From: Streptomyces nitrosporeus
Lineage (GTDB): Bacteria > Actinomycetota > Actinomycetes > Streptomycetales > Streptomycetaceae
Length of the DNA: 64,000 nt
Assembly (NCBI RefSeq): GCF_008704555.1
Contig: NZ_CP023702.1
Location: 4,650,001 to 4,714,000, forward strand
Direction of reading: 5' to 3'
This document shows, one piece after another, positions 8,391 to 16,752 of this stretch. Both the position numbers and the translations under genes were made by a program. Position 1 is the first letter of the stretch; each line of letters begins with the position of its first letter. Under the pieces are notes generated by a model. It was not told where the DNA came from, did not search any database, and saw nothing but the letters and a program-made list of their open reading frames with translations.

Positions 8391-9413
8391 TCATGCGGCT
8401 GTCTGTGCGGGGCTGGGGCTGGGGCTGTGGTTGTTGTTGTGGCAGTCGCGGCAGTGGCCGGGGTGGCGGGAGCGGAAGGCGCGGTCGCAGCGGTCGCAGT
8501 TCTGGAGGGGGATGGTGATTCTGCGGGGTTGTGCGGCTTCCAGTTCGGTTGTGCTGGGGGGTTGGGGTGGGAGGAGGGTGGTGAGGCGGTGGCGTACGAG
8601 GCTGGCGGGGTGTTTGACGGGGTTGGGCAGGTCGTGGGTGAGGGCGTGGCGGATGGTGTCGGGGTGTGTTTCGCGTTCGAGCCAGGCGGCGACGCCGGGG
8701 GCGAGTGTGGTGACGTCTTGTTCGGACAGGGTGAGCCGGGGTGTGTGGCGGGGGAGGTCGGCGAGGAGTGTGGTGGCTGCCTGGAGGAGTTCGGGGGTGC
8801 TTGTCCGGGGTTGGGGGAGTGGTGGTCGGGGTGTGGTGCGGGCGGTGGGGAGGGGGACGCGCGGGGTTGTGGGGGGTGCGGGGGCCGGTTCCGGGGCCGG
8901 TGCTGGGGCTGGTGTGGGGGTGGGCTCGGGCGTCGGGGTGGGCTGGTGTGTGGCCGCCGGTGCTGATGCCGGGGCCGGGGCGAGTGCGGGTTCCGGTGTT
9001 TTCCGTGCCTTGCGCTGCCGGGGTGCCGGTGCTGCGGCAGGTGTGGTGGTGGGCTGGTTGTAGGAGATGGTGCGGGTGATGATGCGGCCGTCGGCCAGGC
9101 GTACGCGGCTGCGGTGGAGGTAGCCGGTTGCTTCCAGTTCGCGTAGTCCGGCGGCGATGCGGTGTTCGCTCTCGGGGAAGCGTCCGGCGAGGTGTCGGAC
9201 GGTGGCTTTCGCGCCGGTGGGCAGGGACTGGATGTGCAGGGCCAGTCCGATGGCGACGAGTGAGAGTTGCCGGTGCTGGGCGAGGTGGTTTCCGGCGACG
9301 GTGAAGCTGGAGGTGTGCCGGACGTTGACGTGAATGACGCCGGAGGCGGGCGCGAGGTCCCCGGGGGCGGGGGACTGGGCGCACGGGGGCGCGATAACCT
9401 GCTGGATACCCAT
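8391..9413 (-). CDS. winged-HTH protein with proline-rich middle and C-terminal zinc ribbon
   Basis: 340 aa. Residues ~45-120 form a helix-turn-helix domain of the MarR/GntR size class (LPTGAKATVRHLAGRFPESEHRIAAGLRELEATGYL). An Ala/Pro/Thr-rich linker of ~90 residues follows. A helical domain then leads to a CxxC...CxxC ribbon (CDRCDRAFRSRHPGHCRDC) near residue 310. It is likely a DNA-binding protein of unknown target. It diverges from nothing immediately but is the leftmost gene of WhiJ-type module A. Its first ~27 residues match a truncated copy in module B at 54063-54224. Confidence 0.75.
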   Translation of the reverse strand: MGIQQVIAPPCAQSPAPGDLAPASGVIHVNVRHTSSFTVAGNHLAQHRQLSLVAIGLALHIQSLPTGAKATVRHLAGRFPESEHRIAAGLRELEATGYLHRSRVRLADGRIITRTISYNQPTTTPAAAPAPRQRKARKTPEPALAPAPASAPAATHQPTPTPEPTPTPAPAPAPEPAPAPPTTPRVPLPTARTTPRPPLPQPRTSTPELLQAATTLLADLPRHTPRLTLSEQDVTTLAPGVAAWLERETHPDTIRHALTHDLPNPVKHPASLVRHRLTTLLPPQPPSTTELEAAQPRRITIPLQNCDRCDRAFRSRHPGHCRDCHNNNHSPSPSPAQTAA

Positions 9414-9548
9414 CGGGAAGCCTTCTTCTTCCTCGGTGGTCAGGCCCTCGGCCGGGATTGGTGTCCCGTCGGGGGCCGTCTCATGTCTGTGGTTGTCGAG
9501 GTGAGCTTATGCACGGCAACCCACCTCAAATCCAGCTGAGTTGCCCTA

Positions 9549-9568
9549 TGTCACCCGAGTGAGTGACA
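9549..9568. promoter_or_regulatory. conserved palindrome upstream of module A
   Basis: TGTCAC-N8-GTGACA in the gap 9414-9708, which otherwise contains no gene. The same 20 bp, within a ~200-bp conserved stretch, occurs at 54361-54380 upstream of module B. Conservation of non-coding sequence suggests an operator or promoter element. Confidence 0.5.
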
Positions 9569-9671
9569 CGACCTGAACGGGGTCGGGTTGGGTGGGGAAG
9601 TTCATTTCTTTCCTTACTTGAAAGCCTTTTACCTCGTGGGCCACCGCGACGCGGTTCCCCATGTCGCGGCT

Positions 9672-9701
9672 CACCGGGTCGCGGGTTTCCACGACCCGGT
9701 G
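9672..9701 (-). terminator. terminator after the module A ATPase gene
   Basis: A 10-bp perfect stem (CACCGGGTCG with its complement) and 10-nt loop lie just past the stop at 9709. Confidence 0.7.
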
Positions 9702-9708
9702 GGAGGCA

Positions 9709-10152
9709 TCACGGCACGAGGTCGATTTCCGCCCAGACCGTCTTACGCGGCACAGGTCCCTGGTACACACCCCAGCGGTCCGCGAGCGCCGCTACGAGCA
9801 GCAGGCCCCGTCCGGAATCGCCCTCCGGAGAGAGGGGGGCCGGCGTGGGCAGAAGCTCGCTGCGGGTGTCGGAGACCTCGACCCGCAGCAGCTTGTCGTC
9901 ACGGACCGTCAGGTCCAACCGGAAGTCGCGCCCCCGGACCCGGCCGTGCGTCGCGGCATTGTTCGCCAGCTCGGCGACGACCTGCGCGGCGGCCTCGGAG
10001 GTGAAGCCCCAGTCGGCGAGATGGGCGGTGGCCAGCAGTCTGGCCAGGCGCGCTCCCCTCGGGGTGGGGGAGAGAAGCACGGTGAACTCCCGGGCGGGAG
10101 CGGAATTTCCGGTTCGGGTGATTTCTTGGCTCACATCACTCAGCGTGGCCAT
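9709..10152 (-). CDS. SpoIIAB/RsbW-like ATP-binding regulatory protein (module A)
   Basis: 147 aa, a single HATPase_c domain. The N box is VVAELANNAATHG, the G1-like motif VSDTRSE and the G2 loop GDSGRGLLLVAALAD. Such proteins bind ATP and act as anti-sigma kinases or as partners of WhiJ/BldB-type regulators. Divergent from the XRE gene at 10270 and 71% or so similar by eye to the module B copy at 54411-54848. The arrangement ATPase-XRE-DUF397 is that of the abaA/whiJ-type clusters of Streptomyces. Confidence 0.85.
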   Translation of the reverse strand: MATLSDVSQEITRTGNSAPAREFTVLLSPTPRGARLARLLATAHLADWGFTSEAAAQVVAELANNAATHGRVRGRDFRLDLTVRDDKLLRVEVSDTRSELLPTPAPLSPEGDSGRGLLLVAALADRWGVYQGPVPRKTVWAEIDLVP

Positions 10153-10269
10153 CCGGGGCTACTCTGTGAAGTGTCAGCGCGTGTACGGACGGTGACTGTC
10201 CAGAGGTTGTCCGCGTGTGTCCATGGTGTACGGCCTCGGACGCATCGGTACGGGGAAAGTGGGTGTCGC

Positions 10270-11142
10270 ATGACTGAGGAGAGCGTCAAGGGCTGGTCGG
10301 CCGATGACTTGGAGGAACCGGACCGCGATATCGATCCGGAGGACGATTCCGGCGCGGTGGTCGCCGTGGTGGGGCGGCAGATTCGCCTCTGGCGGGAGTC
10401 CGCAGGGCTGCGTGCTGGAGAGCTGGGCGCGGCCATCGGGTACGGCGAGAATCAGGTCTACAAAGTGGAGGCGGGGAAACGCATTCCGAAGCCTGGCTTC
10501 CTGGACAAGGCGGATGAGGTCCTGGGAGCGGGCGGGAAGATCGCCGCATTGAAGAAGGACGTGGCCGAGGCGCGTTACCCGAAAAAAGTTCGGGACCTGG
10601 CGAAACTGGAATCGGAAGCAGTCGAGTTGGGGGCGTACGACAACCACAACATGAACGGCCTGTTGCAGACCGAGGACTACGCCCGCGCGTTGTACGGGAT
10701 GCGGCGCCCGTCCTTTGCGCCGGACCAGGTCGAACGCTATGTGGCAGCTCGGATGGCGCGACAGGAGATCTTCGGCCGTCAGCCGCTCACCATGCTGACC
10801 TTCGTCCAGGAAGAGGTAACCATCAGGAGGCCGCTCGGCGGCAGGGCGGTTGCTCGGCGCCAGCTGGAACGGTTGCTGGAGATCGGCCAGTTGCGCAATG
10901 TGGAGATCCAGGTGATGCCGACGGACCGCGAGGACCACGCGGGCATGGGTGGTCAGCTCCAGCTGCTGAAGTTCGATGACGGCACGGCGGTGGGACACTG
11001 GGAAGGGCAGCTCTCCAGTCGCCTGATCTCTGATCCCAAGGAGATCCGGATCGTTGAGCTGCGGTACGGCATCCTCCGGGCCCAGGCGCTCACCCCGCGA
11101 GAGTCGTTGGCCTTCATCGAGAAAGTGCTGGGAGAGTCATGA
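10270..11142 (+). CDS. XRE-family regulator with DUF5753 (WhiJ-like, module A)
   Basis: 290 aa. After a short acidic leader, the HTH spans ~30-85 (VVGRQIRLWRESAGLRAGEL...YKVEAGKRIPKPGFL). The DUF5753 effector domain fills the rest, with landmarks NMNGLLQTEDYARAL, FVQEEVTIRRPLGG and NVEIQVMPTDREDHAGMGG. This is the WhiJ type, DNA-binding repressors linked to development. ATG at 10270 with a G-rich Shine-Dalgarno. Overlaps the DUF397 gene by 4 nt (ATGA), so they are co-translated. Confidence 0.92.
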   Translation: MTEESVKGWSADDLEEPDRDIDPEDDSGAVVAVVGRQIRLWRESAGLRAGELGAAIGYGENQVYKVEAGKRIPKPGFLDKADEVLGAGGKIAALKKDVAEARYPKKVRDLAKLESEAVELGAYDNHNMNGLLQTEDYARALYGMRRPSFAPDQVERYVAARMARQEIFGRQPLTMLTFVQEEVTIRRPLGGRAVARRQLERLLEIGQLRNVEIQVMPTDREDHAGMGGQLQLLKFDDGTAVGHWEGQLSSRLISDPKEIRIVELRYGILRAQALTPRESLAFIEKVLGES

Positions 11143-11345
11143 TCCGCAAGTTGTCAGGTGGAGACGGACCCGAGCTGAAGTGGGTCAAGAGCAGTTACAG
11201 CAGTAATGACGGCCCGGCGTGCGTCGAAGTCGCCGAGGTCGGCAGTGCGGTCAAGGTCCGTGACTCGAAGAACCTCACCGGGCCGCGTCTCGGGTTCGGT
11301 GCGGACGCCTGGTCGGACTTTCTGGTGTACGCGGCCGACGTCTGA
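11139..11345 (+). CDS. DUF397 protein (BldB-like partner, module A)
   Basis: 68 aa. Diagnostic DUF397 layout: LKWVKSSYSSNDGPACVEVA, VKVRDSKN, then LGFGADAWSDFL. DUF397 proteins are small partners of WhiJ-like XRE regulators. Start overlaps the stop of the XRE gene. Confidence 0.92.
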   Translation: MIRKLSGGDGPELKWVKSSYSSNDGPACVEVAEVGSAVKVRDSKNLTGPRLGFGADAWSDFLVYAADV

Positions 11346-11495
11346 GCTGCGAGTTCCCCCTCGGTTCGGCAGCTCGGCAGCTCAGCAGATCAGCCTCGGC
11401 GAGGGCGGGCGTACAACCTGGTCGCGGGCCCCACGCCCGGGCCCCGCGCCCGGGCTGATTCGAGGCGGGATCGCCCGGGCGCGGGCGGGCGCCGT

Positions 11496-12077
11496 TCAGA
11501 GCGGGGTCGCCTCCGCCAGGAACGCCTCCGGGGTGACCGCGTAGCCCAGGGCGTTGATGACCGCGATCGGAGTGCGGTCGAACAGAACGGTAGGGGTGGA
11601 CCGGATGCCGCTGTTCTCGAAGGCCAGCGAGACCTGGGCCGCCCAGGGCAGGTACTTCCCCTCCAGGACGTTCTGGCGGAAGTCTCCCGACTGCAGGGCT
11701 TCGACCTCGTCGGCCAGACGCAGCAGGTAATTCCGGTCCGAGAAGGAGTCCTGGTCCTCACTGGGCTGTTCGGCGTACAGCGCGCGCAGATAGTGCATGA
11801 ACGGCTTCTGGCCCACGTCGACGGCGGCTCCCAGTGCGGCCACCGCCTCCAGGGAGCCGCTGCCGCCGGCCGAAGCGTCGAGAAAGGTACCGAAATGATG
11901 GTCCACCGCGAAGCGGCCCTCGTCGGCGGCCTGCTCCATGACGGCGCCGAGATCGAGCTCCATGCGCTTGCAGTAGGGGCAGCGCGGGTCGGCGTAGACA
12001 CTCAGCACGTGCGTGGCGTCCTCGTCCCCGTAGCGGACGATGACGCCGCCGGGGCCTGTCGTGTTGGCTGGGATCAT
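11496..12077 (-). CDS. DsbA-family thioredoxin-fold protein
   Basis: 193 aa. CPYC active site at Cys33-Cys36 in VYADPRCPYCKRME, followed by a helical insertion and the cis-Pro strand IRSTPTVLFD. No signal peptide, so it is probably a cytoplasmic oxidoreductase of the FrnE/DsbA-like thioredoxin class. ATG at 12077. A TATATA box at 12131-12136 lies upstream in the divergent gap shared with the RpiR gene. Confidence 0.85.
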   Translation of the reverse strand: MIPANTTGPGGVIVRYGDEDATHVLSVYADPRCPYCKRMELDLGAVMEQAADEGRFAVDHHFGTFLDASAGGSGSLEAVAALGAAVDVGQKPFMHYLRALYAEQPSEDQDSFSDRNYLLRLADEVEALQSGDFRQNVLEGKYLPWAAQVSLAFENSGIRSTPTVLFDRTPIAVINALGYAVTPEAFLAEATPL

Positions 12078-12212
12078 GGTCCCAGGGTCGGCAGAGGGCC
12101 GTTGTCCCGCAATGTGAGCCGACCCGGCTGTATATAGACATTCATCCCCTGTGCTGGCTGAATGGGATGGTCGGCACCGGTGGTGGTGCGCGGGATCTGC
12201 GGAGGGGACGGC

Positions 12213-13067
12213 ATGAGCGGGAGCAGCCCGGCTGCGCGGTTGCAGGGGCTCTTCGAGGGGCACAGGCTCACGCCCACCCAGCGGCGGATCGCCCACTCCC
12301 TGGTGCGTAGGGCCGCTGACGCTCCCTTCCTGTCCAGTGTGGAACTGGCCGAGCTGGCCGGTGTCAGCCAGCCCTCGGTGACGCGTTTCGCGGTGGCGCT
12401 CGGCTTCGACGGGTACCCGGCACTGCGCAGGCACCTCCGGGAGTCGGTACCCGCCGACGGGGAGACGGGGGCGGAGGCGGCGGTGGAACCGGTGTACAAC
12501 GCCTACCAGCAGGCGGTTCTCGCCGAGATCGAGAACCTGCGGCAGCTGGCCGGGCTGCTCGGTGATCCCGGACCGGTGGAGCGGGCGGGCCGGCTGCTGG
12601 CCGGGTCGCGGCCGCTGCCGGTGCTCGGGCTGCGGGCGGCGTCCTCACAGGCTCGGGGGTTCGGTTACTTCGCCGCCAAGGTGCACCCCGACGTCCGGGT
12701 GCTCGACGAGGGCGGCAGCATGCTGCACGACCGGATCGAGGCGGCCCGGCGCGCAGGGGCGAGCGCCCTGCTGTGTTTCGCGTTGCCCCGGCATCCCCGG
12801 GAGGTCGTCGATGCCCTCGCCTACGCGCGGGAGCGGGGGCTGACCGTGGTGACGGTGGCCGATTCCGCCTTCGCCCCGGTCGCGGCCCACAGCGATCTGC
12901 TCATCCCCGCCGCCGTGGGCACGGGGCTCGCCTTCGACACCGCCTGCGCACCGATGCTGCTGGGGCGTGCACTACTGGAGGCGATGTGCGACGGGCTGCC
13001 CGAGGCGCAGGCCCGGTTGGAGGAGTTCGACGCGGCGGCGGCGGCGCGGGGGCTGTTCGTGGAGTGA
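12213..13067 (+). CDS. MurR/RpiR-family transcriptional regulator
   Basis: 284 aa. N-terminal HTH_6 domain (LTPTQRRIAHSLVRRAADAPFLSSVELAELAGVSQPSVTRF) and C-terminal SIS sugar-phosphate-type domain (~125-260). GGAGGGG lies 5 nt before the ATG. RpiR regulators usually control catabolism of sugar phosphates. It sits ~9 kb from the hut operon, and whether it controls hut is not shown. Confidence 0.9.
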   Translation: MSGSSPAARLQGLFEGHRLTPTQRRIAHSLVRRAADAPFLSSVELAELAGVSQPSVTRFAVALGFDGYPALRRHLRESVPADGETGAEAAVEPVYNAYQQAVLAEIENLRQLAGLLGDPGPVERAGRLLAGSRPLPVLGLRAASSQARGFGYFAAKVHPDVRVLDEGGSMLHDRIEAARRAGASALLCFALPRHPREVVDALAYARERGLTVVTVADSAFAPVAAHSDLLIPAAVGTGLAFDTACAPMLLGRALLEAMCDGLPEAQARLEEFDAAAAARGLFVE

Positions 13068-13090
13068 GGCCGGCCGGGGAGCGGAGCCCT

Positions 13091-13127
13091 CCGGCGGGCC
13101 CGCGGGAAGCCCTTCCGCTCCCGCCGG
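13091..13127. terminator. bidirectional terminator between convergent genes
   Basis: CCGGCGGG (13091-13098) pairs with CCCGCCGG (13120-13127), with additional inner pairing. It lies between the convergent ends at 13067 and 13148. Confidence 0.6.
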
Positions 13128-13147
13128 GCTTCGCGCGGACAACCGGG

Positions 13148-14044
13148 TCAGCGATGCATGGTGAGGTCTCCGGCCAGGCCGGCGACGAGGAAGCCCGCCG
13201 CGAAGACCGCGAAGCTGACCAGGGTCATCAGTGCGAGCTTTCGACGGCCGACCCCGGGCGCCGTGTGAGGGCCCTCGTGCTCCCCGGTGTGAGGACCGTG
13301 GGATCCGTGGGGTCCGTGGGCTCCGGGCATGTTCCCGTGACCGGCCAGTGCGGCGCCCGCCAGGGCCACGGCAGCCGCCTGGGGAAGAGGGCCGGGACCT
13401 TTTCGGACGGTCATCATGCCGTGCTTGAGGCCGTGATCGACCAGCCACCAGTTCATCGGCAGGGCGACCACGAAGCCCGCGCACAGGGCGATGGACATCA
13501 CGAACCAGAACCGCGCACCGCTGGGGTGCATCGCCTGCATGTCGTGGCTCATCCACGGCACCATCACCGCGGTCATCCCGCCCATGACGGAGTTCATCGA
13601 CAGGAGCTCGGACATGAACGTCCTGGTCAGCGACTCGCGGTAAGTGCCGAACATGCTTTTCATGAACAGCGCCTGGAAGACCGTCCAGCCGAACAGGAAG
13701 CCGAACGCGTACTCGACGAGGACGTCGACCCACATGAGCAGCCCCAGTCCGGAGGTGACGACCGCGGCGGCGACGATGCCGATGCCGTCACCGGCCACGC
13801 AGTGCATCGTGGAGCCGACGACCTGGCGCCACTTCTTCGCCACATAGACCTCGTGTGTGCCGGGCAGTGGCTCCCGGCAGCTCAGCACGTACAGCAGGGC
13901 CCCGAACAGGCCGCTGAACGCGGTGATGACGACGAAGCCCCACTTCATGACAGCGGCCTCGGGCGTACTGCGGATGTCCACAGCCACGAACACCACACTG
14001 ATCGCCACCTGGATGAACCACAGCAGCATCACGCCTTCGAGCAT
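13148..14044 (-). CDS. DUF4396 integral membrane protein
   Basis: 298 aa with about seven membrane segments. DUF4396 features are visible: TVFQALFMKSMFG, a Met-rich FMSELLSMNSVMGGMTAVMV, and PMNWWLVDHGLKHGMM. A His/Gly-rich cytoplasmic stretch (GHGNMPGAHGPHGSHGPH) precedes the last helix and could bind metal. Function of the family is unknown. ATG at 14044 preceded by GGGAG. Confidence 0.85.
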   Translation of the reverse strand: MLEGVMLLWFIQVAISVVFVAVDIRSTPEAAVMKWGFVVITAFSGLFGALLYVLSCREPLPGTHEVYVAKKWRQVVGSTMHCVAGDGIGIVAAAVVTSGLGLLMWVDVLVEYAFGFLFGWTVFQALFMKSMFGTYRESLTRTFMSELLSMNSVMGGMTAVMVPWMSHDMQAMHPSGARFWFVMSIALCAGFVVALPMNWWLVDHGLKHGMMTVRKGPGPLPQAAAVALAGAALAGHGNMPGAHGPHGSHGPHTGEHEGPHTAPGVGRRKLALMTLVSFAVFAAGFLVAGLAGDLTMHR

Positions 14045-14349
14045 GTCGGTCTCCCTCGTCCCCTGCTCCGTCCCGGCACCCGCCGCCGAAGAACCAGCAA
14101 AGCACCGCATACACCCCTTTCCGGGCCTGGTGGGGGCGTGTCCGCAGGTGAGGTGATGACGGCTCCGCGCCGTGGTCCCCGGCTCCGTGCCGTGGTGCAC
14201 GGCCGGGACCGGACGGCGCCGGGGCCCGGGTCTTTCGGGGGTACGGCCCTTGCGGAAGCACGGCCGCCGGATTCTCACGCCCTCCTCATCTGCGGCCACT
14301 AATCTCCGGCCTCGGCAGAACCGGAGACAGCCGTGGGAGGAGTGGGGAC

Positions 14350-14919
14350 GTGAGGCGCGGAGCGCAGTCGTTGGCGAGGGTGGCCGTGATCGTACGGGCG
14401 GGAGCCGCGCCGATGTGGTGGCCGGGGGTGCTGGCCGCCGTGGCCGGGTCGTTCGTACCGGGTCTGACGGGACGCCGGATCGGGCTGCTGGCCGGTGCCG
14501 CGCTGTTCCTGGTGACGGCGGCCGTGGTGGCCACGGTCCGGACGGGGCGGTACGCGCGGCTGGCGGAGACGGCCACCCGGGCCGGGCGGGGAGACTTCCT
14601 CCAGGACCGGGACGTGACCGTACGCGCGTGGCGGCGCGGGCACCGGTGGTGGCTGCTCGCCGCGTTCGTGGCGGCGGTGGGGAGCGCGGTCGCGGTGCCG
14701 GGTGCCGGTGGACTGCTGCTGGCCGGGGCGGGGGCCGGGCTCTGGCTGAAAGCGGTACGCATCGGGCGCCGGGAGCTGAAGGATGACGCCCTGTACTGGG
14801 TGCGTACCGACCGGGTGGAACGGGGGCGCCCGGCGGGTGCCCAGGTGGAGGAGTACCGGACCACCGGGCCGATGGCCGGTGACGCCGCACCCGGCGGGGC
14901 GCGGCGTCACCGCCGGTGA
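14350..14919 (+). CDS. hypothetical membrane protein (189 aa)
   Basis: GTG start with GGAGG upstream. Four hydrophobic segments in two pairs (MWWPGVLAAVAGSFVPGL, IGLLAGAALFLVTAAVVATV, WWLLAAFVAAVGSAVAV, LLLAGAGAGLWLKAV) surround a charged cytoplasmic loop (ATRAGRGDFLQDRDVTVRA). No recognised domain. Ends 8 nt before the convergent stop of the roadblock gene. Confidence 0.7.
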   Translation: MRRGAQSLARVAVIVRAGAAPMWWPGVLAAVAGSFVPGLTGRRIGLLAGAALFLVTAAVVATVRTGRYARLAETATRAGRGDFLQDRDVTVRAWRRGHRWWLLAAFVAAVGSAVAVPGAGGLLLAGAGAGLWLKAVRIGRRELKDDALYWVRTDRVERGRPAGAQVEEYRTTGPMAGDAAPGGARRHRR

Positions 14920-14927
14920 GCCGGAGG

Positions 14928-15302
14928 TCAGACCTCCAGTTCGCCCTCGATCTTCTTCAGCTGGTGCCGGGCCATCGCCAGGTTGGCCCGGCCGGAGTCC
15001 AGCACCAGGTAGAGGAACAGGCCGTTGCCGCCCCGGGCCCTGAGCAGCCGGATCAGGTGGTACTGGCTGCCCAGCGTGATGAGGATGTCCTCGATCTCGT
15101 CCTTGATGCCCAGGTGCTCCATGGTGCGGAGCTTGGCGCGCACCACATCGGTGTTGCCTGCGGCCGCGACCTCCAGATTGAAGTCCTTGCCGCCGCCGAG
15201 GGTGCCCAGGGCCATGCCGCTGGTGTAGTCGACGAGGGCGACACCGGTGGCGCCCTCGATCGACGCCATCGCTTCCTTCAGTGCCGTTTCGGTGTTGGCC
15301 AT
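14928..15302 (-). CDS. roadblock/LC7-domain protein 1
   Basis: 124 aa, one roadblock domain: ASIEGATGVALVDYTSGMALG, LGIKDEIEDILITLGSQYHLIR, then LFLYLVLDSGRANLAMARHQL. Roadblock proteins are small regulators of Ras-like GTPases (MglB type, or CvnB in streptomycete conservons). Last gene of a four-gene leftward operon with two further roadblock genes and a DUF4388-like protein; no GTPase is adjacent. Confidence 0.9.
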   Translation of the reverse strand: MANTETALKEAMASIEGATGVALVDYTSGMALGTLGGGKDFNLEVAAAGNTDVVRAKLRTMEHLGIKDEIEDILITLGSQYHLIRLLRARGGNGLFLYLVLDSGRANLAMARHQLKKIEGELEV

Positions 15303-15448
15303 GAGTGCTCGGTTTCCTTTCGCCGGCCGGCCGGGCGGCCGGGCCGTGTTCTGGCTGGTGCGGATGGTGGACGGGGTGTGGGATTCGGGTCGCCCGCGTC
15401 GGCGCGGCCGGGGGTGCCGGGCCTGCCGGCCACGCCGGGCCGGGCGCC

Positions 15449-15913
15449 TCAGGTGGTGTCCGGGGTGGGGCGGCGGGGGAGAGTGCCGGACTGCGCGGGG
15501 CGGGGCGGTGGCACCGGGCGGTCGGCACGTTCCTGTGCCGCGTCCACGAACTCGCCTATCCGGGCGCTGGACCTGCGGCCCTCCAGATGGAGCCGGCCGA
15601 CGTTGATGCGGTCCTCGGCGAGCAGGGTCAGGACGGCGGCGGAGCCGGCCGCGTAGGTGGCGATGTAACCGTCCCCGCCCCGGATCAGCAGCTCGCGGAA
15701 GCCGCCGCGTCCGGTGGCGTCCGTCATCCGGATCGCCACACCGAGGGCCGCGGCGGTCAGGGCGGCGATCCCCTCGGCCTCGATGCCCGGGGTGTCCTGG
15801 GCGACGATCAGGCCGTCGGTGCTGGCGGCCAGCGCGCCGGTCAGGAGCGGTACCCGTGCCCGTAACCGCTGGAGTTCGGCGAGGACGTCCTGCATGCCGG
15901 CCTCGGGCACCAT
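15449..15913 (-). CDS. roadblock/LC7-domain protein 2
   Basis: 154 aa. The roadblock core LLTGALAASTDGLIVAQD...GIAALTAAALGVAIRM...LLIRGGDGYIATYAAG resembles CvnB-type proteins. A Pro-rich tail follows. GGGAGGAG is 7 nt before the ATG at 15913. Gap of 38 nt from the upstream gene, same operon. Confidence 0.88.
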   Translation of the reverse strand: MVPEAGMQDVLAELQRLRARVPLLTGALAASTDGLIVAQDTPGIEAEGIAALTAAALGVAIRMTDATGRGGFRELLIRGGDGYIATYAAGSAAVLTLLAEDRINVGRLHLEGRRSSARIGEFVDAAQERADRPVPPPRPAQSGTLPRRPTPDTT

Positions 15914-15951
15914 CAGCTGTCTCCTCCCGGCACGCTGTCTGAGCGCGCGAA

Positions 15952-16752
15952 TCACAGGGCCTCCAATGCGTCTCTGAGCCTGCGCAGCAGGGCGACGTCG
16001 GGATCGGCCGTGACCTCGGGGAGCGTGATCGGGCCGGCCCCGGAGGCATGGCCGGGCGAGGTGAGGCGAACCGTTTCGACCAGCCCCGCCGCCGCGAGCC
16101 GGCGCAGGTCGACCAGGATGTGGAAGGCGGAGCGGCCCAGTTCGCGAGCGATGTCCGCGGCCGTACGCACACCGTCCACCAGCTCCAGGACCCGGCGTTG
16201 GCGGGGCGGGACGGGCACGTCGGCCGGCTGGGCCGTGGCGGCGAGCGGGGCACTGTCGGTGTGCGCGTCGGGCCAGATCCGGTCGAGGAGTTCCCGGCGC
16301 CGGAGCGTCTCGCGCTGCACGGCGTCCACGGGGACGGGGTGGACCGGCCCGATCCAGTGGGAGACGCCGTACCGGAAACGGGCGGGCGTCCGTGTCGGGG
16401 CGAGGGCGAAGAAGGAGGCGTCGTACAGGGCACCCAGGTGGCACAGCTCCAGCGCGCCGCCGGGCACCCGGCCGCTGTCCACGAGGTAGCGGCCGACCCG
16501 CTGCCGGGCGCCCGCCTGGGCGACCGCGTCCCACCAGCCTTCGCTGCGTAACGCGCCGCCGGTGGTGAGCAGGACGTCGATGCCGGGGGTGGCCGGGCTC
16601 TCGGCGTGGACGACCTGGCCGTCCGCGAGGTAGAGGGTGCCGTTGTCCCGTATCAGCGCACCGGTGGCCCGTTCGGTGGCGAGCCGCTGGAGCATCGGGG
16701 AGGGGAGGGTCGTGCCGGGTGTCCCGGGGCTCGCGGTGGCGGCGGACCTCAT
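15952..16752 (-). CDS. DUF4388-like protein in the roadblock operon
   Basis: 266 aa; an internal ATG (residue 20) could also start it. The N-terminal region GALIRDNGTLYLADGQVVHAESPATPGIDVLLTTG resembles DUF4388/PATAN modules found in gliding and GTPase signalling proteins. A C-terminal winged-helix-like part (VLELVDGVRTAADIARELGRSAFHILVDLRRLAAAGLV) could bind DNA or protein. Overlaps the upstream roadblock gene by 4 nt. Role inferred to be in the same signalling complex. Confidence 0.7.
   Translation of the reverse strand: MRSAATASPGTPGTTLPSPMLQRLATERATGALIRDNGTLYLADGQVVHAESPATPGIDVLLTTGGALRSEGWWDAVAQAGARQRVGRYLVDSGRVPGGALELCHLGALYDASFFALAPTRTPARFRYGVSHWIGPVHPVPVDAVQRETLRRRELLDRIWPDAHTDSAPLAATAQPADVPVPPRQRRVLELVDGVRTAADIARELGRSAFHILVDLRRLAAAGLVETVRLTSPGHASGAGPITLPEVTADPDVALLRRLRDALEAL

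Noticed and set aside
7510..9384. Open frame of 624 codons across the nuclease-like and winged-HTH region
   Set aside because: Overlaps the winged-HTH gene in another frame and crosses the MITE; Pro/His/Arg-rich with no domain.
9546..9770. 74-codon open frame in the module A intergenic region
   Set aside because: Cys/Arg-rich, no Shine-Dalgarno, overlaps the ATPase terminator and the conserved palindrome; treated as non-coding.
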